NCBI RefSeq assembly: GCF_024623785.1
Contig: NZ_JANKBZ010000018.1
Coordinates: 124,001 to 188,000, forward strand
Length of the DNA stretch: 64,000 bases
Reading direction: 5' to 3'
From: Archangium lipolyticum
GTDB lineage: Bacteria; Myxococcota; Myxococcia; Myxococcales; Myxococcaceae
This document shows positions 61,532-64,000 of the stretch, piece after piece. A program made the position numbers and the translations under genes. Positions within the stretch are counted from its first letter, which is position 1. Every line of letters starts with the position of its first letter. Below the pieces are notes generated by a model that was not told the DNA's origin, did not search any database, and saw nothing but the letters and a program-made list of their open reading frames with translations.

Positions 61532-62865
61532 GACCAGGCCTCCTCTCCCGCGTCCTGTCCCGAGCCATCCTTCGCCGGAGGGCGGGGTGCCTCGCGGGGT
61601 GGCCCGCCGAGCACCGCGGGGATGTCCACCCCCAGGGTGGAGGAGACCTCCCGGAGCAGCTCCGCCACCGCGGCGGGATACGCGCGCAGGTAGCCCGCCA
61701 GGGTGGCGCCGTCCCCCGAGTCCAGCAGGGACACCGTGTCCACCCGCACCCGGGACGCGGCGCCCGCCACGGTCCCGAGCAGCTCCTCCAGGTGCTGGAG
61801 GACGAACATCTCCAGCGCGTGGCCCCCGGCGTCCCGCCAGGCCTCCGACACGAGGGCCAGGGACTCGGCGGTGGCGCGTCCGTTCTCCGCCACGGGCGCG
61901 GCGTCCCCGGCCGCCTCCAGCTCCCGGGCGCGCCGCCGGGCCTCCGCCGGGACGATGACGTCCGCTCTCAGCCGCAGCTCCTCCAGCTCGGCGCGTACCT
62001 TCTGCAGCGCCTTCTCCGCCTCCGCGCGCGCCTCCTCGGCCGCCGCCAGGGCCCGCTCCTCCTCCGAGCGCGCCCGGGCCTCGAGCCCGGCCCGCTGCTC
62101 GGCCAGGGCATGGTGGTGCTGCTGGATCCGCGCCTCCGCCTGGGCCTCGGCCACCCGGGCCCGGGCATGGGCCGCCGCCTCCGACTCCTCGGCCGCGCGC
62201 ACCGCGTCGGACTCGGCCACCTCCGCCTCGCGCAGCACCTCGGCGATGCGCACCCGGCCGATGCTGTCCAGGTAGCGCCGCTCATCGGAGACGTGCTGGA
62301 TTTTCAGCGTGTCCAGCTGCAGGCCGAGCTGGCGGAGATCCTCCCCGGCCTCCTCCGCGAGCCGGTCGGCGAAGGTGAGGCGATCCTCGTTCACCTGCTC
62401 GGGCGTCATGGTGGCCAGCACGCCACGCAGGTGGCCCTCCAGCGTTTCCCGGGCCACCTCGGTAATGGTGGCACGGCCGTGCCCGAGGAAGCGCTCCAGC
62501 GCGTTGCCGAGCACCTCGGGCTCGGAGGACACCTTCACATTGGCCACGGCCTGCACGGTGAGGGGGATGCCGCCCAGCGAGTAGGCCCCGGAGACGGTCA
62601 TGGACACCGACAACAGGCTCACGTCCATCCGCTCCATCCGCTCCAGCAGGGGAATGCGGAAGGCTCGTCCGCCGGCCACCACCCGGAAGCCCACCGGGCC
62701 GCCATCCCGCGCACGGTGCGTCCGTCCAGCGAAGACGAGCACCTCGTTGGGCCGGCACACGTGCACCAGGGCCTTGGCCGCCAGCAGCGCCACCACGACG
62801 GCCAGCAGCACCGCGGCGCCGATCACCAGGGGGAGGAACCACGCGCTGCTCCAGAACGGGTCCAT
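61528..62865 (-). CDS. Flotillin/SPFH-family protein (first copy)
   Basis: A protein of 445 residues, with the same layout as its neighbour: a membrane span, SPFH domain (CRPNEVLVFAGRT, GAYSLGGIPLTVQA) and a long coiled coil from ~215 to ~340. It begins MDPFWSSAWFLPLVIGAAV and has a Pro/Ala-rich tail. Tandem flotillins next to an NfeD-like gene are a common operon arrangement. Its start is nine bases from the end of the NfeD-like gene. Confidence 0.85.
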   Translation of the reverse strand: MDPFWSSAWFLPLVIGAAVLLAVVVALLAAKALVHVCRPNEVLVFAGRTHRARDGGPVGFRVVAGGRAFRIPLLERMERMDVSLLSVSMTVSGAYSLGGIPLTVQAVANVKVSSEPEVLGNALERFLGHGRATITEVARETLEGHLRGVLATMTPEQVNEDRLTFADRLAEEAGEDLRQLGLQLDTLKIQHVSDERRYLDSIGRVRIAEVLREAEVAESDAVRAAEESEAAAHARARVAEAQAEARIQQHHHALAEQRAGLEARARSEEERALAAAEEARAEAEKALQKVRAELEELRLRADVIVPAEARRRARELEAAGDAAPVAENGRATAESLALVSEAWRDAGGHALEMFVLQHLEELLGTVAGAASRVRVDTVSLLDSGDGATLAGYLRAYPAAVAELLREVSSTLGVDIPAVLGGPPREAPRPPAKDGSGQDAGEEAWS

Positions 62866-62874
62866 GACTGCTCC

Positions 62875-63456
62875 TCACGAGACGGGAAGGGGTGGCTGGA
62901 GGCCGCGAGGCTCCTCGGCGGAGACGACTCGCACCGAGCCGTCCGCCAGGACGTCATGCACGAACACCTGGTGGGCGGGCGAGAGAGGCACCACCGAGTC
63001 GCCATGGGCGAGGAGGTCCACCGTACGCCCCCTCAGTTCCACCCGCACCTTGCCCGGCTGATTCCTCCCCACCGGCACCACCACCCGGCCGAGCCGCCCC
63101 ACCACATCCTCGGGCCGCACCACGCTGCCCACCTCGGCGCGGCCCAGGCCCCGCAGCACGCGCGAGGCGATGAGCCCCGCGCCCAGCCCCACGCCCGCCG
63201 ACAGGCCCGCGGTGAGCAGCGTTCCCGCCTCTCGCGCCAGGGTGGACAGGAGCACCCCGGTCAACCCGAAGAAGGCGAGGAAGAAGGTCCAGAAGAACAG
63301 CGAGGCCAGCGGGAGCGCGCGGCCCAGGGCGCCTCCCTCCGTGGCGCCCTCTGCGCCCTCGAGCCCGTCCACGCCCCCGGCCTCGCCGCCGAAGAGCAGC
63401 GAGAGCAGCAGCAGCCCTCCACCGATGATGAAGCTCGTGACGTAGAGCGCGAACAT
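62875..63456 (-). CDS. NfeD-like membrane protein with OB-fold tail
   Basis: A protein of 193 residues. Two to three membrane spans (YVTSFIIGGGLLLLSLLF; LASLFFWTFFLAFFGLTGVL; LTAGLSAGVGLGAGLIAS) precede a small beta-rich domain (EDVVGRLGRVVVPVGRNQPG...VELRGRTVDLLA) of NfeD OB-fold type. NfeD-like proteins act beside flotillins in membrane organisation. The ATG at 63456 is chosen because it opens directly on the first span. It is the first gene of a three-gene operon. Confidence 0.75.
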   Translation of the reverse strand: MFALYVTSFIIGGGLLLLSLLFGGEAGGVDGLEGAEGATEGGALGRALPLASLFFWTFFLAFFGLTGVLLSTLAREAGTLLTAGLSAGVGLGAGLIASRVLRGLGRAEVGSVVRPEDVVGRLGRVVVPVGRNQPGKVRVELRGRTVDLLAHGDSVVPLSPAHQVFVHDVLADGSVRVVSAEEPRGLQPPLPVS

Positions 63457-63678
63457 GTGGCCCTCCGCGCGAGGCGATGATGCCCCGGTACGAAATAAGC
63501 TGGGGCCGGGCCATGTCCGCGGCGAGCGAATTCGTATGCTGCTACGCGATTGCGCGGCCCGGCACCCACCGAGCCCAGCAGGCGCCGGGAGGGCGATTGG
63601 CCGCCCAGGCCCTCGCCGCGCCCAGTGGGAGATTCCTCTCCCGTCCGGGGAATGGGCGGGCGCGCGACCTGGTGGTAC

Positions 63679-64000
63679 ATGCGCCTCATGACGAGCCCAG
63701 ACGACCTCGAGGCCCTGATTCAGAATACGGAGAGCGGCACCGGACCCGCCTTGTCGCTCCGGGGCCGCGGTCTGGCAGCCCTTCCCGAATCCATCGGTGC
63801 GCTCACCGGGCTTCATGAGCTCGACGTGACGGGAAACCAGCTCGCCTCCCTCCCGGAGAGCATCGGCCGCTTGACGCGCCTCACGCGGCTCCTGGCCGAC
63901 GACAATCAGCTCGCGTCGCTCCCCGAGTCGCTTGGCCAATTGACCGGGCTCGAGCAGCTCTTCGTGGACGGCAATCAGCTCACCTCCCTTCCCCTGGCCA
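63679..64000 (+). CDS. Leucine-rich-repeat protein (cut by window edge)
   Basis: An open frame from ATG 63679 (or ATG 63688) to the end of the window, at least 107 residues. After a short acidic lead (DDLEALIQNTESG) it has 23-residue leucine-rich repeats of the pattern LPESIG.LT.L..L...GNQLASLPE, three seen in full and a fourth begun. Such proteins usually bind other proteins. It is divergent from the NfeD-like gene across ~220 bases. There is no signal peptide, so it is likely cytoplasmic. The size of the whole protein is unknown. Confidence 0.75.
   Translation, partial: MRLMTSPDDLEALIQNTESGTGPALSLRGRGLAALPESIGALTGLHELDVTGNQLASLPESIGRLTRLTRLLADDNQLASLPESLGQLTGLEQLFVDGNQLTSLPLA

Overview
The window is chromosomal DNA of a high-GC, Gram-negative bacterium, most likely a myxobacterium of the Cystobacter/Archangium/Stigmatella kind. 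This is inferred from the GC-rich codon use, the many small lipoproteins, three stand-alone signalling proteins (two with a DUF4388-type region, one with a GspE N-terminal-type domain), LpxC and a LamB-like porin (an outer membrane), and a lipoprotein pair that recalls myxobacterial outer-membrane-exchange toxins. No rRNA, tRNA, CRISPR array, insertion sequence or prophage was seen. Coding density is high, and many start/stop codons overlap by 4 bases, so operons are easy to read.

Layout. 0-5 kb: end of an unknown gene, a TauE/SafE permease with its DUF1634 partner, a zinc-dependent phospholipase C-like protein, leucyl aminopeptidase and a lipoprotein. 5-12 kb (minus strand): ruvB, an unknown 496-aa protein, lpxC, a DsbA-type lipoprotein, a DUF4388 protein and pyrF. 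12-14.4 kb: a zinc-type dehydrogenase coupled to a metallo-beta-lactamase-fold protein. 14.4-20.3 kb (minus): two tandem CPA2 antiporters with universal-stress tails, followed by an XRE-HTH/PTS-EIIA fusion regulator and two small envelope proteins. 20.3-23.1 kb: small genes, then an ATP-grasp ligase divergent from an unlisted 51-aa peptide with a TTxxxxEE core, read here as a plesiocin-type graspetide (omega-ester peptide) locus. 23.1-26.4 kb: yebC-ruvC-ruvA and a receiver/DUF4388 protein. 26.6-29.4 kb: an exported beta-rich protein, REP-like repeats and a lipoprotein/partner pair that looks like accessory DNA. 29.5-33.7 kb: the RNA-repair operon rtcB-rtcA, with a sigma-54 promoter and a divergent rtcR. 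33.8-37.5 kb: MATE and EamA transporters around a degenerate diadenylate-cyclase-fold protein.

37.6-39.2 kb: an ArsC/Spx-family gene with an in-frame UGA at the first redox position and a bacterial SECIS-like hairpin just after it (a selenoprotein candidate), then a two-gene unit ending in a DTW tRNA-modifying enzyme. 39.2-44.1 kb: a hairpin-rich intergenic stretch, a LamB-like sugar porin and a divergent sugar ABC importer (binding protein plus two permeases, no ATPase). 44-52 kb: S41 peptidase-like protein, cupin, arrestin-like membrane protein, DsbD, AmpG-like transporter and a propeller-like lipoprotein. 52-57 kb: membrane spermidine-synthase-like protein, a vitamin-K-carboxylase-like (HTTM) protein and small envelope proteins. 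57-64 kb: a DUF1990 protein, a DUF1990-DUF4126 fusion, a GspE-N protein, an operon of NfeD-like protein plus two flotillins, and the start of a leucine-rich-repeat protein cut by the window edge.

The two observations most worth following are the compact graspetide locus (21.9-23.1 kb) and the UGA-containing ArsC-like gene (37.6-38.0 kb). Both are easy for automated gene callers to miss: one is too short, and the other is split by the UGA codon.
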